A stretch of DNA of 64,000 nucleotides, taken from contig CAWKGK010000010.1 of assembly GCA_963849115.1 (NCBI GenBank), positions 12,939 through 76,938 of the forward strand. The letters run 5' to 3'. Positions within the stretch are counted from its first letter, which is position 1; every line of letters begins with the position of its first letter. Shown in pieces: positions 1 to 7,636 of the stretch. The notes under the pieces were generated by a model. The model worked only from the letters and a program-made list of their open reading frames with translations, did not search any database and was not told where the DNA came from. The position numbers and the translations under genes are program-made. The DNA comes from JACDAL01 sp963849115. GTDB taxonomy: Bacteria; Actinomycetota; CADDZG01; WHSQ01.

Positions 1-239
1 TGATTTCAGGGTCGCCCCTGTCCGGGCAGCTGGGCAATTTGCCGTTGGCCATGCAGTAGGGAAGCTGACTTTGAGACACGACCTAGGGCGCGAGCTCGCT
101 TTGTTCTCTCTCCAAAGGCCGCTCGGATCACGGCAGACCGGGTGGCCGCAGCGCGCACGCAATCTGCGGCATGTCCGTGCGTCGCCGTCAGTGTCGAACT
201 TCTGACGGGTGGCGACAAGCATGGTAACGACTTGTCTTG

Positions 240-776
240 CTAGCCCAACTGCAGGATCGTCTCTTCGATTTCGGCTCCACGTGGCGGAGCGAAGGACACC
301 TCCGTGCCGATGATTCGGAACCCAGTCTTCTCAAGCACCCGGAGTGAGCCGACGTTGTCGCTCGCAGCCCGGGCATAAAGGGGTCGAACCCGAACCACTT
401 CGAGAAACAAGGAAAGGGCCCGACTGGCGATGCCCCGCCCCCATACGGCACGGTCGATCCAGTACGTGACCTCGGTCTGCCCCTCGACGACGAAGCTGCC
501 GATGCTGCCGACCAACTCGCCCTCCCATGTGATTGCGCGCAGCGTGTTCTCGGGCGACTCCATCACCCTCACCATGTGTGCGTCGAACCGCTGCCGGTCA
601 TCCGGGTTTTCGGGCGTGAATGCTGCCATTCTGACCGACTCCGGATCGCTCCACTGGCGAAACAGCGCGTCCAGATCAGACTCGTGCACCGGCCGTAGTA
701 TCACCGCCCGCTCGCCAATCTCGTTCACGATTCGGACCCTAACAATCTCCGGGACGAGTACGGATTCGGAATTCAT
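240..776 (-). CDS. GNAT-family N-acetyltransferase (RimJ/RimL-like)
   Basis: The 178-residue protein has the GNAT fold signature: an N-terminal 'LRPVHESDLDALFRQW' strand-helix, a central 'ELVGSIGSFVVEG' beta pair, 'TYWIDRAVWGRGIASRALSL' as the acetyl-CoA pyrophosphate loop (W.RGIAS.A), and 'NVGSLRVLEKTGF' near the C-terminus, as in RimJ/RimL-type protein acetyltransferases. The substrate cannot be deduced. It is a cytosolic enzyme by its lack of a signal peptide. It is the last of a run of minus-strand genes (VOC, DUF1801, GNAT), separated from the DUF1801 gene by about 85 bp. The family is confident; specificity is unknown. Confidence 0.85.
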   Translation of the reverse strand: MNSESVLVPEIVRVRIVNEIGERAVILRPVHESDLDALFRQWSDPESVRMAAFTPENPDDRQRFDAHMVRVMESPENTLRAITWEGELVGSIGSFVVEGQTEVTYWIDRAVWGRGIASRALSLFLEVVRVRPLYARAASDNVGSLRVLEKTGFRIIGTEVSFAPPRGAEIEETILQLG

Positions 777-860
777 CCTCTTGACCAGCCCATCTGCCGG
801 GTAGTCGGCCCGTAGCTGGTGATCGTGTATTGCTCGGGCGGCCGGACTGTCGAGATCCGC

Positions 861-1331
861 CTATCTCACCGCTTTCTTCACGAGCGCGGCGATCTTTGCC
901 TCTTCCGCGGCGGTCAACTCCTTCAGCGCGAAGGAGGTCGGCCACATGGCGCCTCTGTCGAGATTCGCCTCGTCGCTGAAGCCGAACGTCGCGTACCTCG
1001 ACTTGAACTTCTGCGCGCTTTGGAAGTAGCAGACGACTTTGCCGTCCTTGGCATACGCGGGCATCCCGTACCAGGTTTTCGGCGAGAGGGCTGGCGCGCT
1101 AGCTTTGATGATGGCATGGAGCCGCTTAGCCATGGCGCGCTCCGATCCCTGCATCTCGGCAATCTTCGCGAGCACGGCGCTTTCCCCGTCCGCCTTGTCC
1201 GAGCGCGGGCCGCGGCGCGCTTCCGCCTTCAGCTCTTGGGCGCGCTCCTTCATCGCATCTCGTTCCTCGTCCGTGAATCCCTTGGACTTCTTCGCGGTGG
1301 TGGTCTTGGCGGACTTCTGCGTGTCCTTCAT
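861..1331 (-). CDS. DUF1801 (YdhG/YjdI-like) domain protein
   Basis: The 156-residue protein starts with a Lys-rich tail (about residues 1-45, 'KDTQKSAKTTTAKKSKG'). A DUF1801-type domain follows, recognisable from 'PKTWYGMPAYAKDGKVVCYF', 'KFKSRYATFGF' and the C-terminal 'LTAAEEAKIAALVKKAVR'. This fold is shared with the YdhG/frataxin-like 'iron chaperone' annotation, but biochemical support for that role is weak, so I give only the domain name. It is cytosolic. It lies between the GNAT gene and a frameshifted VOC gene on the same strand. The start ATG at 1331 is preceded by a purine-rich stretch (GAGGAAACC). Confidence 0.85.
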   Translation of the reverse strand: MKDTQKSAKTTTAKKSKGFTDEERDAMKERAQELKAEARRGPRSDKADGESAVLAKIAEMQGSERAMAKRLHAIIKASAPALSPKTWYGMPAYAKDGKVVCYFQSAQKFKSRYATFGFSDEANLDRGAMWPTSFALKELTAAEEAKIAALVKKAVR

Positions 1332-1399
1332 TGCAGGTTTCCTCCTCTACGAGTCTTGATGGGGGACGACCCTCATGCTAGGGAGCCGGGGGTCGGCAA

Positions 1400-1763
1400 T
1401 CATCGGTCCTGAAGCAGTCCGAGGACGTTGCCATCGGGGTCGGTGACGGTGGCCACCAGGCGGCCGCCAACTGACGTCGTGCGCGGGCTCCTTCACGGTG
1501 GCACCCGCGGCGGTCACCTCGGCCAGCTTCGCCTCGATGTCCGCCACGTGCCAGTAGGCCACCGGTGTGGTCATGTCCTGGGGTCCACCGCCCGGGACCA
1601 GCCCGATGTGCTGGCCCTCGGCCTCGAAGCCGACGTAGTAGGACTCGTCGGTCTGCGGCGGTACGCCGAGCAGGGCGGCGTACACCTCCTTGGCCGTCGC
1701 CAGGTCGGAAACGGGGTGCAGCACGGTCTTGATTCCCTGGGTGGAAGAGCCGGTCATGGTCAC
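1400..1763 (-). CDS. VOC (glyoxalase-like) protein, frameshifted near its 3' end
   Basis: The N-terminal 90 residues are a normal VOC/glyoxalase half ('MTMTGSSTQGIKTVLHPVSD', 'AKEVYAALLG', 'YYVGFEAEGQHIGLVPGG', 'PVAYWHVADIEAKLAEV'). After 'EPAHDV' the reading frame breaks. Skipping one base between about 1468 and 1473 restores the expected end (GGRLVATVTDPDGNVLGL, then LQDR) with a stop at 1400-1402. Without the correction the frame runs on to 1347 as unrelated residues. So the gene carries one extra base, either a sequencing error or a fresh inactivating mutation. Immediately upstream lies a 43-bp copy of the tail of the neighbouring AraC gene. Confidence 0.75.
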
Positions 1764-1824
1764 TCCTGAAGTCGTGGGTCATATCGACCCGGTGTGTACG
1801 GTCGTGTTCAATCTAGTTGCGGCA

Positions 1825-1867
1825 CGTGACCGACGCTTCTCGATTCCTGATCGGTCTAGTCACCTGT
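1825..1867 (-). repeat. Duplicated 3' tail of an AraC-family gene (copy 1)
   Basis: These 43 bases match 2605-2647 with two mismatches. The second copy is the end of the intact AraC gene (encoding QVTRPIRNREA). Here the same codons are present on the minus strand without the rest of the gene, running on to a nearby stop. It sits just upstream of the frameshifted VOC gene, exactly as the intact AraC tail sits upstream of the second VOC gene, so an ancestral AraC-VOC unit was probably duplicated and then mostly deleted. Confidence 0.8.
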
Positions 1868-1869
1868 GC

Positions 1870-2136
1870 TCAGTGGTTCTTGCGCTGGGCCAGCAGCACG
1901 ACGCAAGCGATGGCGCTGAATATGACAGTCGCGACCCCTGAGCCGCCTAGCGTCGGGCGCGGGCCCAGCGCGGTGGTGAGCGGTCCGCCCAGCGCGGTGC
2001 CGAGCGGAGATGCGGTGAGCAGCACCGCGCTACGGGCTGCGAGCATCGCCGCCAGGGCTGAGGTGGCGACTGCGCCTGCATCAGCGTCACCAAGAGTGGT
2101 ACGAACGGTTCTGGATGTAGCCGAGATCGACGTGTC
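1870..2136 (-). pseudogene. C-terminal remnant of an MFS-type transporter
   Basis: Reading the minus strand from about 2136 to a TGA at 1870-1872 gives a hydrophobic C-terminus. It includes 'TSALAAMLAARSAVLLTASP', 'LGTALGGPLTTALGPRPTL' and 'GVATVIFSAIACVVLLAQRK'. Small-residue-rich helices with a PLG..LGGPL loop are typical of the last two to three helices of MFS efflux proteins. There is no start codon and the N-terminal two thirds are missing, so this is a fragment. Its stop codon lies three bases from the duplicated AraC tail, which marks a rearrangement junction. Confidence 0.65.
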
Positions 2137-2170
2137 TCAGCTGTCAGTCAGGTCCGCGATCGCGGACGGC

Positions 2171-2581
2171 TCAACGCTGCTGCTGGATGCGGATCAGGTT
2201 GCCCGCGGGATCCCGGAAGGCGCAGTCGCGAAGCCCATACGGCTGGTCGATCGGCTCCTGGACGACCTCGGCGTCGCCGGCCTCCAGCCGCTCGAATGTG
2301 GAGTCGACGTCCCTCGTGGCCAGGTTGATGGAGGCGTAGGTGCCCTTGGCCATCATCTCGGCGATGGTGCGGCGCTCGTCGTCTGTGAGGCCGGGGGTTG
2401 CGCCCGGCGGGTAGAGGACGATGGACGTGCCCGGCTGGTCGACAGGGCCCACCGTGATCCAGTGCATCCCGCCGTATTCGACGTCGTCGCGGACCTCGAA
2501 GCCGAGGGTGTCGCGATAGAAGGCGAGGGATGCGTCGGGGTCATCGTGCGGGAGCATGGTCTGGTAGATGGTTATGTCCAT
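2171..2581 (-). CDS. VOC family (glyoxalase/bleomycin-resistance-like) protein
   Basis: Taking ATG 2581 as start gives 136 residues: 'MDITIYQTMLPHDDPDASLA', 'FYRDTLGFEVRDDVEYGGMH', 'SIVLYPPGATPG', 'GTYASINLATRDVDSTFERL' and 'YGLRDCAFRDPAGNLIRIQQ'. That is the complete paired beta-alpha-beta-beta-beta VOC architecture with the C-terminal DPAGN motif. Upstream in-frame codons would only translate the AraC-VOC spacer. It is a cytosolic metal-binding fold; the substrate is unknown. The gene begins 5 bp after the end of an AraC regulator on the same strand, so the two are probably co-transcribed. Confidence 0.87.
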   Translation of the reverse strand: MDITIYQTMLPHDDPDASLAFYRDTLGFEVRDDVEYGGMHWITVGPVDQPGTSIVLYPPGATPGLTDDERRTIAEMMAKGTYASINLATRDVDSTFERLEAGDAEVVQEPIDQPYGLRDCAFRDPAGNLIRIQQQR

Positions 2582-2586
2582 GGCTG

Positions 2587-3036
2587 TCATGTTAGCTGTG
2601 GTTCCGTGACCGGCGCTTCTCGATTCCTGATCGGTCTGGTCACCTGTTTCGCAACGCACGGCGGTATCCCCGCCATCGCGCCCGCCTCGTGGCGTCGGTA
2701 GGTGCTGGGCGGCATACCGACGAGCTCGGTGAAGCGAGTGCTGAAGGTGCCCAGCGACGAGCAGCCGACCGCGAAGCAGACCTCGGTGACGCTGAAGTCG
2801 CCACGACGAAGCAGCGCCATCGCGCGCTCGATGCGCCGCGTCATCAGATAGCTGTACGGCGACTCGCCGTAGGCGAGCCGGAACTGGCGGCTGAGGTGCC
2901 CAGCCGACATGTGGGCGCCGCGAGCGAGTGCCTCGACGTCCAGCGGCTGCGCGTACTCCCGGTCGATCCGGTCGCGGACGCGGCGCAGCCGCGCGAGGTC
3001 GCGCAGGTGCTGCGCCGCGGCGGGTCTGCTGGTCAC
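2587..3036 (-). CDS. AraC-family transcriptional regulator
   Basis: This 149-residue protein is essentially a bare AraC/XylS DNA-binding domain with two helix-turn-helix units. The first is 'PLDVEALARGAHMSAGHLSR' followed by 'QFRLAYGESPYSYLMTRRIE'. The second is 'FSVTEVCFAVGCSSLGTFST' followed by 'RFTELVGMPPSTYR'. There is no N-terminal sensing domain. The C-terminal tail (CVAKQVTRPIRNREA) is the segment duplicated at 1825-1867. It lies 5 bp upstream of a VOC gene on the same strand, so it probably regulates that gene and itself. Confidence 0.9.
   Translation of the reverse strand: MTSRPAAAQHLRDLARLRRVRDRIDREYAQPLDVEALARGAHMSAGHLSRQFRLAYGESPYSYLMTRRIERAMALLRRGDFSVTEVCFAVGCSSLGTFSTRFTELVGMPPSTYRRHEAGAMAGIPPCVAKQVTRPIRNREAPVTEPQLT
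2605..2647 (-). repeat. AraC 3' tail (copy 2, inside the intact gene)
   Basis: Partner of the 43-bp repeat at 1825-1867 (two mismatches). Here it forms the last codons of the intact AraC gene. Similarity stops sharply at CACCTGT on the upstream side, giving the breakpoint. Confidence 0.8.
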
Positions 3037-3231
3037 CTGCGAGATCGTGCCACGTCGTACAGGAGGTGTCTAGCCGGCAATCGCCGATTACGTGTCTCGA
3101 GGCGCTCGACGCTGGACCAAGAGGTGTATATCCAGTCCTGGCTGGGGAAATCGTGCAGACCTTCCAAAGAAACTCTACCCTTCATCACTACTTGGGCCTG
3201 GAATCCTGATAACTCGAGCGAAGGAGTCTTT

Positions 3232-3705
3232 CTGAACCAAGTTCGCAACTTCCGTCCAGAAGAACTAGACGCGTGCCTTGAAATCGTCCGAGGACTACCC
3301 GACTTCTTCACCGAGGACGTCCCGGACAACGTTCTCCGCGATCTGCAGCGCCACGCCGCTTGGGTCATCCTGGAGGCAGAGGGGCTCGTCGGGTTTCTCG
3401 TGGCGGAGAGGCGCTCTCCTCTTGCGGCGGAGATTCTCTGGATGGCCATCCGTCCAGATCGACGCAACGCCGGGTACGGCACGCTCCTGCTTGACGCCGT
3501 ACTTCGCACCCTGCGACTTGAGGGCATCGCCGTTGTCGAAGTCAAGACGCTGGACCGCTCCGCGAGCTACGCTCCATACGAGGCCACCAGGGCCTTCTGG
3601 GAACACCGGGGCTTCGTACAGATTGACAGCATCGACCCCCTTCCCGGCTGGGAGCCCGGCAACCCGTCGGCCTTGTATGTCGCTGCCCTCATCACGACCC
3701 GATGA
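3232..3705 (+). CDS. GNAT-family acetyltransferase with a probable CTG start
   Basis: The 157-residue product reads 'LNQVRNFRPEELDACLEIVR', 'GLPDFFTEDVPDN', 'AWVILEAEGLVGFLVAER', 'IRPDRRNAGYGTLLLDAVL' (acetyl-CoA loop, here RNAGYG) and 'TRAFWEHRGFVQIDSID', a standard GNAT. There is no in-frame ATG or GTG anywhere near the start of the domain. The only sensible initiation codon is CTG at 3232, seven bases after a GAAGGAG Shine-Dalgarno sequence. The open frame extends upstream to 2689 only as an antisense shadow of the AraC gene. Either CTG is used or the start codon carries a sequence error. Confidence 0.75.
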   Translation: MNQVRNFRPEELDACLEIVRGLPDFFTEDVPDNVLRDLQRHAAWVILEAEGLVGFLVAERRSPLAAEILWMAIRPDRRNAGYGTLLLDAVLRTLRLEGIAVVEVKTLDRSASYAPYEATRAFWEHRGFVQIDSIDPLPGWEPGNPSALYVAALITTR

Positions 3706-4071
3706 TTGGTTCAGGTTTCTCAGCTCCGGGATGACTCGCTCGCTTTGTCTGGAATGATTCCAAAAGGTAGGGGGTTCGGATTTCGAAATGTGTGCATTCA
3801 TGCGGGCCGTCTGGCGGTCGCCTCGCATCAACGAGGTCGCCCTTCGGCACTAGCGGCGACTAAGGCGCGGCGTCAACGGCGCCGTTAGTGAGTGTTTTTC
3901 CAAAGGACCTTGCACTCGCGACGGAGCGAAGGTGGGCGAGGCGATGTGTCACCTCCTTTACTCGTCGTCTGAGCCCGCCCGCGCCGGTCGCCTCACTACG
4001 CGCTCTCGCGGGTCTTAACCCCGCCCTGGGAGCGACGCGACAAAGCCTTCCCAAACGAAGCTAGTCCATCG
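3706..4071. other. Intergenic stretch, no supported gene
   Basis: About 366 bp between the plus-strand GNAT gene and the convergent hydrolase gene. Short open frames exist but have no domain signal, start context or codon bias. A GGCGCGGCGTC..GGCGCC imperfect palindrome lies at about 3865-3885. I see no convincing terminator with a T-tract. Confidence 0.4.
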
Positions 4072-4971
4072 TTAGGAGAGGCACGTACCCAGAGCCTCTC
4101 CGAAGACAGCCGGGCAGCGAGGTAGGGGCTCGTCGCTCCGAGCCGCTGTGACTACGGCTTCCACGGCCGTCACCACCACGCTCGGGCGCTCTTCATGGAT
4201 GAAGTGTCCGGTGCCGTCTGCACGAAGATGGATCGAGTTGTCCCCCAGCTCTGCCAACCTCGCCTGATGCCTCGCGAAGATGGGAGCCGCCCACCGAGGG
4301 ATCCCCTCCCCCTCATATGTTGCCTGTGAAAGGACGATGGAGGGGAGATCGCCGAGCGGGGCGGCGTCGAGCACCTGTTCTTCGGTCGCTTGAATATCGA
4401 CTTTTCGTCCGCCGTCAATCCAGGGGCTGTCGTCCCACTTTGGCCACAAGTCGATCTCCCATGCAGTGGACACATCTTCGAAGACGAAGCCCGCAATATC
4501 ATCAGGGTAACGATCGGCGTAGACCCGGGTGATAAGTCCGCCATAGGAGTGAGGAACGAGAACGTAAGGGGGTTCGATCCGCGCCCCTTCCAGCAAGCTA
4601 TGCAATTCCTCCGCCTGGAGAGCGGCTGTGGGTGTCCCGGCGTCCTTCGGCCGCGGGTCGCTCGTTCCCGTGCCAGCTCGATCATAAGTGCATACACGAG
4701 TAGCGGCGTCGTCGAGCAGTGGCATGAAACCGAGCCAGGTGCTGGTTCCGTCGGAGTCGAGCCCAGCCTCCAGGATCACAGCCGGGCTCCCCTCACCGCG
4801 GCACTCGTATGAGAGTCGATATCCTCCAACGTCGACCCTTCCTCTACCTAAGGGCGGCGCGGGCGAGCCGCTCTCTGCCTGCACTCGTCCACGCACTTGT
4901 TCGCACGACGGAAGCGCAACGAGGACAGCTGCCAACGCCGTCGCACGCAGAACGAATGGAACTCCCCGCAT
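4072..4971 (-). CDS. Secreted alpha/beta hydrolase, probable lipoprotein
   Basis: From the ATG at 4971 the product is 299 residues. It starts MRGVPFVLRATALAAVLVAL then PSC, a signal peptide with a lipobox-like LPSC, so it is probably an extracytoplasmic lipoprotein. The hydrolase core follows: oxyanion loop 'AVILEAGLDSDGTS', 'CTYDRAGTGTSDPRP', nucleophile elbow 'VLVPHSYGGL' (P-H-S-Y-G rather than G-x-S-x-G), and a terminal 'GTGHFIHEERP' supplying the catalytic His. The substrate is unknown. The frame is open to a TTG at 5013; the ATG at 4971 has an AGGAGG directly adjacent, an unusual spacing, so the start is uncertain. Confidence 0.83.
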   Translation of the reverse strand: MRGVPFVLRATALAAVLVALPSCEQVRGRVQAESGSPAPPLGRGRVDVGGYRLSYECRGEGSPAVILEAGLDSDGTSTWLGFMPLLDDAATRVCTYDRAGTGTSDPRPKDAGTPTAALQAEELHSLLEGARIEPPYVLVPHSYGGLITRVYADRYPDDIAGFVFEDVSTAWEIDLWPKWDDSPWIDGGRKVDIQATEEQVLDAAPLGDLPSIVLSQATYEGEGIPRWAAPIFARHQARLAELGDNSIHLRADGTGHFIHEERPSVVVTAVEAVVTAARSDEPLPRCPAVFGEALGTCLS

Positions 4972-5013
4972 CCTCCTGAGGCTACTCCGCTCTGGAGGTG
5001 AAGGTCCACTCAA

Positions 5014-5502
5014 AAGCGAAGGTAGGCCACACCAACGTCTACGGCGGCTTGGATTTTCCGCTTAATGGAGATGGCTCAAACGCGTATATTGACGCCGAGC
5101 GGCCTTTCTTGACCGTTACCGTGAATCGAGGTTGCTGAATGAACTCGTCCCAGTCCATTTCGTCGCCACCCTCTGCCTTGGCTTCGTCGAAGAGTGCCAG
5201 CCAGGCCTCCTTCTAGCAGAAGCAGGTCACATTCAGCCCCTCAACTCGGCTCGACAATGCCGATATGCGTGCTAAGGCCAGCCGTCTATGTGTCTATGCT
5301 TCAAGCATTAGTGTGCTCGGCCTAGGAGGAGACGGTGGTGTGTTGCGAAGAGTGCGGTTCAGCAAAAGCTGCCACATTTCGCTTCATACGAACTTGATTT
5401 CGTTACATCGAAAGAGAACAAGTAGCCTCAAGGACTCTGCATTCCCACATGAGTGCCAATCCATGAAGGAAAGGTGCCCTGTCGTCGGCTTACGGTGAAG
5501 TC
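5014..5502. other. Intergenic stretch with a small minus-strand coding-like fragment
   Basis: About 490 bp with no complete gene. On the minus strand between about 5215 and 5045 a frame without a start encodes a hydrophilic piece (KEAWLALFDEAKAEGGDEMD, then WDEFIQQPRFTVTVKKGR) that looks like genuine protein, perhaps a truncated small cytoplasmic gene. The AT-richer segment at 5380-5470 resembles promoter DNA for the following plus-strand gene, but no clean -10/-35 pair was identified. Confidence 0.35.
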
Positions 5503-6324
5503 ATGGTGACTCTACTGAGCTGGAACCTGCACAACCTTAATCTCTGGCCGGATATCGCAGCAGACGCAACTGTCGATGTCGCGCTTTTGCAAGAAGCTCG
5601 CCGCCCAGAGGAAGACTGTCCCCTCGACATCACGCCGACCCGCGACTCTGCTTGGTTCACCGCCGGCTGGGAGCACCGCCCCTGGCGGACCGCCATCGCC
5701 CGGGTGTCCGAGCGAGTGAGTCTCCAACCGCGCGCAATGGTTGGTATAGGTGACCGGGACCGAAGCGGGATCGTTGTTAGCCGCCCCGGCACACTCACAG
5801 CCGCAGATGTCGTGGTAGGTGACACCGTCGCGTTCACAGCCGTCTCCATGTACGCGGCATGGGAGCGACCGCCGGGAGAGAATCGCCCGATTACCTCTGA
5901 TTCGTCGGCTCACCGGCTGCTGTCCGACCTCGCCACGCTCGTATGGGGCAGGAGCGGGCATAGGATCGTCGCCGCCGGTGACCTGAACATTCTGTTCGGG
6001 TACGGGGACTACGGCAGCCCCTACTGGAGAGATCGTTACGCCACAGTGTTCGAGCGAGCGAGGGCCATGGGACTCCACTTCGCTGGTCCCCGTCACCCGA
6101 ATGGTCGTCAGGCCGAGCCATGGCCCAAGGAGCTACCGATCGACAGCATGAACGTGCCCACCTACCACACCCACGCCAAGGGCCCGGCCGGAGCCACTCG
6201 GCAGATGGACTTCGTTTTCGTTTCACAGGACCTCGCAGAGCGCACACGGGTACGCGCTCTCAACGAGCCAGCGACATGGGGCCGAAGCGACCACTGCCAG
6301 ATCCTGATTGAAGTCGATGTTTAG
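5503..6324 (+). CDS. Endonuclease/exonuclease/phosphatase (EEP) superfamily protein
   Basis: The 273-residue protein begins MVTLLSWNLHNL (metal-binding Asn of the EEP fold). It continues with 'VDVALLQEARRP' (catalytic Glu), 'RIVAAGDLNILFGYGDYG' (the GDLN motif), 'ATRQMDFVFVSQDL' (D of the DxxF strand) and 'WGRSDHCQILIEV' (terminal SDH). All five hallmark motifs are present and in order, so it is probably active on a phosphodiester or phosphomonoester, with the substrate undefined. No signal peptide. It stands alone, with the CDF gene convergent downstream. Confidence 0.88.
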   Translation: MVTLLSWNLHNLNLWPDIAADATVDVALLQEARRPEEDCPLDITPTRDSAWFTAGWEHRPWRTAIARVSERVSLQPRAMVGIGDRDRSGIVVSRPGTLTAADVVVGDTVAFTAVSMYAAWERPPGENRPITSDSSAHRLLSDLATLVWGRSGHRIVAAGDLNILFGYGDYGSPYWRDRYATVFERARAMGLHFAGPRHPNGRQAEPWPKELPIDSMNVPTYHTHAKGPAGATRQMDFVFVSQDLAERTRVRALNEPATWGRSDHCQILIEVDV

Positions 6325-6410
6325 GAGACAACGCCGCTAGGGCTTCCCCGAGCTCAACCAGCGAACGCGTGGGAGCGATACATACTAACCCTGAGAAACC
6401 AGAGGGACAG

Positions 6411-7049
6411 TCAGTGTCGCCCTTGAACCGTCTCCCATGCCTCCCATGCGATGTGCCCAATAACAGCCGTGATGGCGAGCGCGATTAGAGGATCGCCGAT
6501 CGGGAAACCGATGCCCACAACTATTGCACTCAGCACGACTCCTCCGCTTACCATCGCATCCACGCGAGCGTGATGGCCGTCTGCGATGAGGGCTGGGCTG
6601 TTGATTCTCTCGCCCGCTCGTGAGCGGACGCGTGCTGCCACTGCATTGCCTGCTACGCCAATCACACCTGCAAGGGCTAATGAGAGCAAGTGATCGGGCG
6701 TCTGCGGATTGATCAGCTTGTCTACTGCCGCGACTCCCGCCACGACACCGCTGACCAGGATCGCGAATACGACCGCCAGACCCGCATACCTCTCGGCTCT
6801 CGCTGACCTCAGAGCGAATGCGATCCCGACCGGGACTGCGGTGAGGGCGTCGCCGATGTTGTGGATGAGGTCCGCGAACAGGGCAACGCTGGCACTCGCG
6901 ACGACGATGGCGACCTGAGCAAGCGCGGTAGCTCCTAGGATGCCGAGAGATAAGCCAACTGCCCGCAGCCCCTCGCGCGTTCGCCGATCAAGCTCAGGCA
7001 GCTCGTGCGTGTGGTCCTGATCGAGGTGACAGGTCGCTGTATGAGACAT
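6411..7049 (-). CDS. CDF-type cation transporter lacking the cytoplasmic C-domain
   Basis: Starting at ATG 7049 the protein has 212 residues: a His-containing N-tail (MSHTATCHLDQDHTHELPEL) and five to six membrane helices. 'ALFADLIHNIGDALTAVPVG' carries the TM2 HxxxD zinc site and 'ALIADGHHARVDAMVSGGVV' the TM5 HxxxD site. It stops shortly after the last helix, so it lacks the usual cytoplasmic C-terminal domain of CDF/CzcD transporters. The role is probably zinc (or Co/Cd) efflux. It follows a Zur-family gene and a ZIP importer on the same strand, 170 bp downstream of zur. The longer open frame to 7181 has no domain signal. Confidence 0.87.
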   Translation of the reverse strand: MSHTATCHLDQDHTHELPELDRRTREGLRAVGLSLGILGATALAQVAIVVASASVALFADLIHNIGDALTAVPVGIAFALRSARAERYAGLAVVFAILVSGVVAGVAAVDKLINPQTPDHLLSLALAGVIGVAGNAVAARVRSRAGERINSPALIADGHHARVDAMVSGGVVLSAIVVGIGFPIGDPLIALAITAVIGHIAWEAWETVQGRH

Positions 7050-7219
7050 GGCAGTCAGGGTAGCTCTGAACGCTCCCCAAACTCGACAATCGGGACAGCT
7101 TGGGGTGGAGAGGGCTGCAAACCCTTGTGCCGCAGGACAGAGCTGGCCCCGGGACGTGAGGTCGCTAAGAAACGTGACCACGGCGCTCCCGGAGAGAGGG
7201 GCCCATCAGTGCGAGTATC

Positions 7220-7636
7220 TCAGACCCCCCGCCCTTCGTTCTGATCGCAGGCGCTGCAGAGCCCGAACACCTCAGCCGTGTGAGTTACAGAGGAGAACCC
7301 GTGTCGGCGGCCGGCCTCTCTTACCCAGGTCTCGATCGCTCGGCTGCGGATCACTGCGGTCTTGCCACATGATCGGCACACGATGTGGTGGTGGTGCTCA
7401 TCGATCGCGCAACGTCGATACAACGCCTCACCCTCATCGTTGCGTACGACATCGACCTCTCCGGCGGCCTCCAGAACTTGGAGGGTCCGGTACACAGTCG
7501 TGAGCCCGACTCTCACACCGCGGTCGATCAACACGCTGTGTAGTTCCTGAGCAGTGCGAAATGGCGACGTCTCTTCCAGAACTTCCTGGATAGCAGACCG
7601 CTGCCAAGTTTTCCTGACCACCAAGTTCGTCATCAC
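7220..7636 (-). CDS. zur: Fur-family zinc-responsive repressor (Zur-like)
   Basis: The 138-residue Fur-family protein has the winged helix 'TAQELHSVLIDRGVRVGLTT' 'VYRTLQVLEAAGEVDVV' and the His-rich metal site 'CAIDEHHHHIVCRSCGKTAV'. The CxxC pair (CRSC) and a second pair near the end (CSAC) form the structural zinc site. The genetic context argues for Zur rather than Fur: it is translationally coupled to a ZIP importer (its GTG overlaps the ZIP stop TAG; ATG at 7633 is an alternative start) and followed by a CDF transporter. A Zur-like palindrome lies upstream of the ZIP gene. Confidence 0.88.
   Translation of the reverse strand: MMTNLVVRKTWQRSAIQEVLEETSPFRTAQELHSVLIDRGVRVGLTTVYRTLQVLEAAGEVDVVRNDEGEALYRRCAIDEHHHHIVCRSCGKTAVIRSRAIETWVREAGRRHGFSSVTHTAEVFGLCSACDQNEGRGV

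Noticed and set aside
1817..2701. 294-aa plus-strand open frame
   Set aside because: It is antisense to the VOC, AraC tail and MFS remnant; it has no domain signal.
2689..3231. N-terminal extension of the plus-strand GNAT open frame
   Set aside because: It is antisense to the AraC gene and unlike any GNAT N-terminus.
3840..5010. Possible integron cassette array (small enzymes, GTTAG-like ends)
   Set aside because: Genes lie on both strands, no integrase of the IntI type is present, and no paired attC with simple and complementary R' and R'' sites was found.
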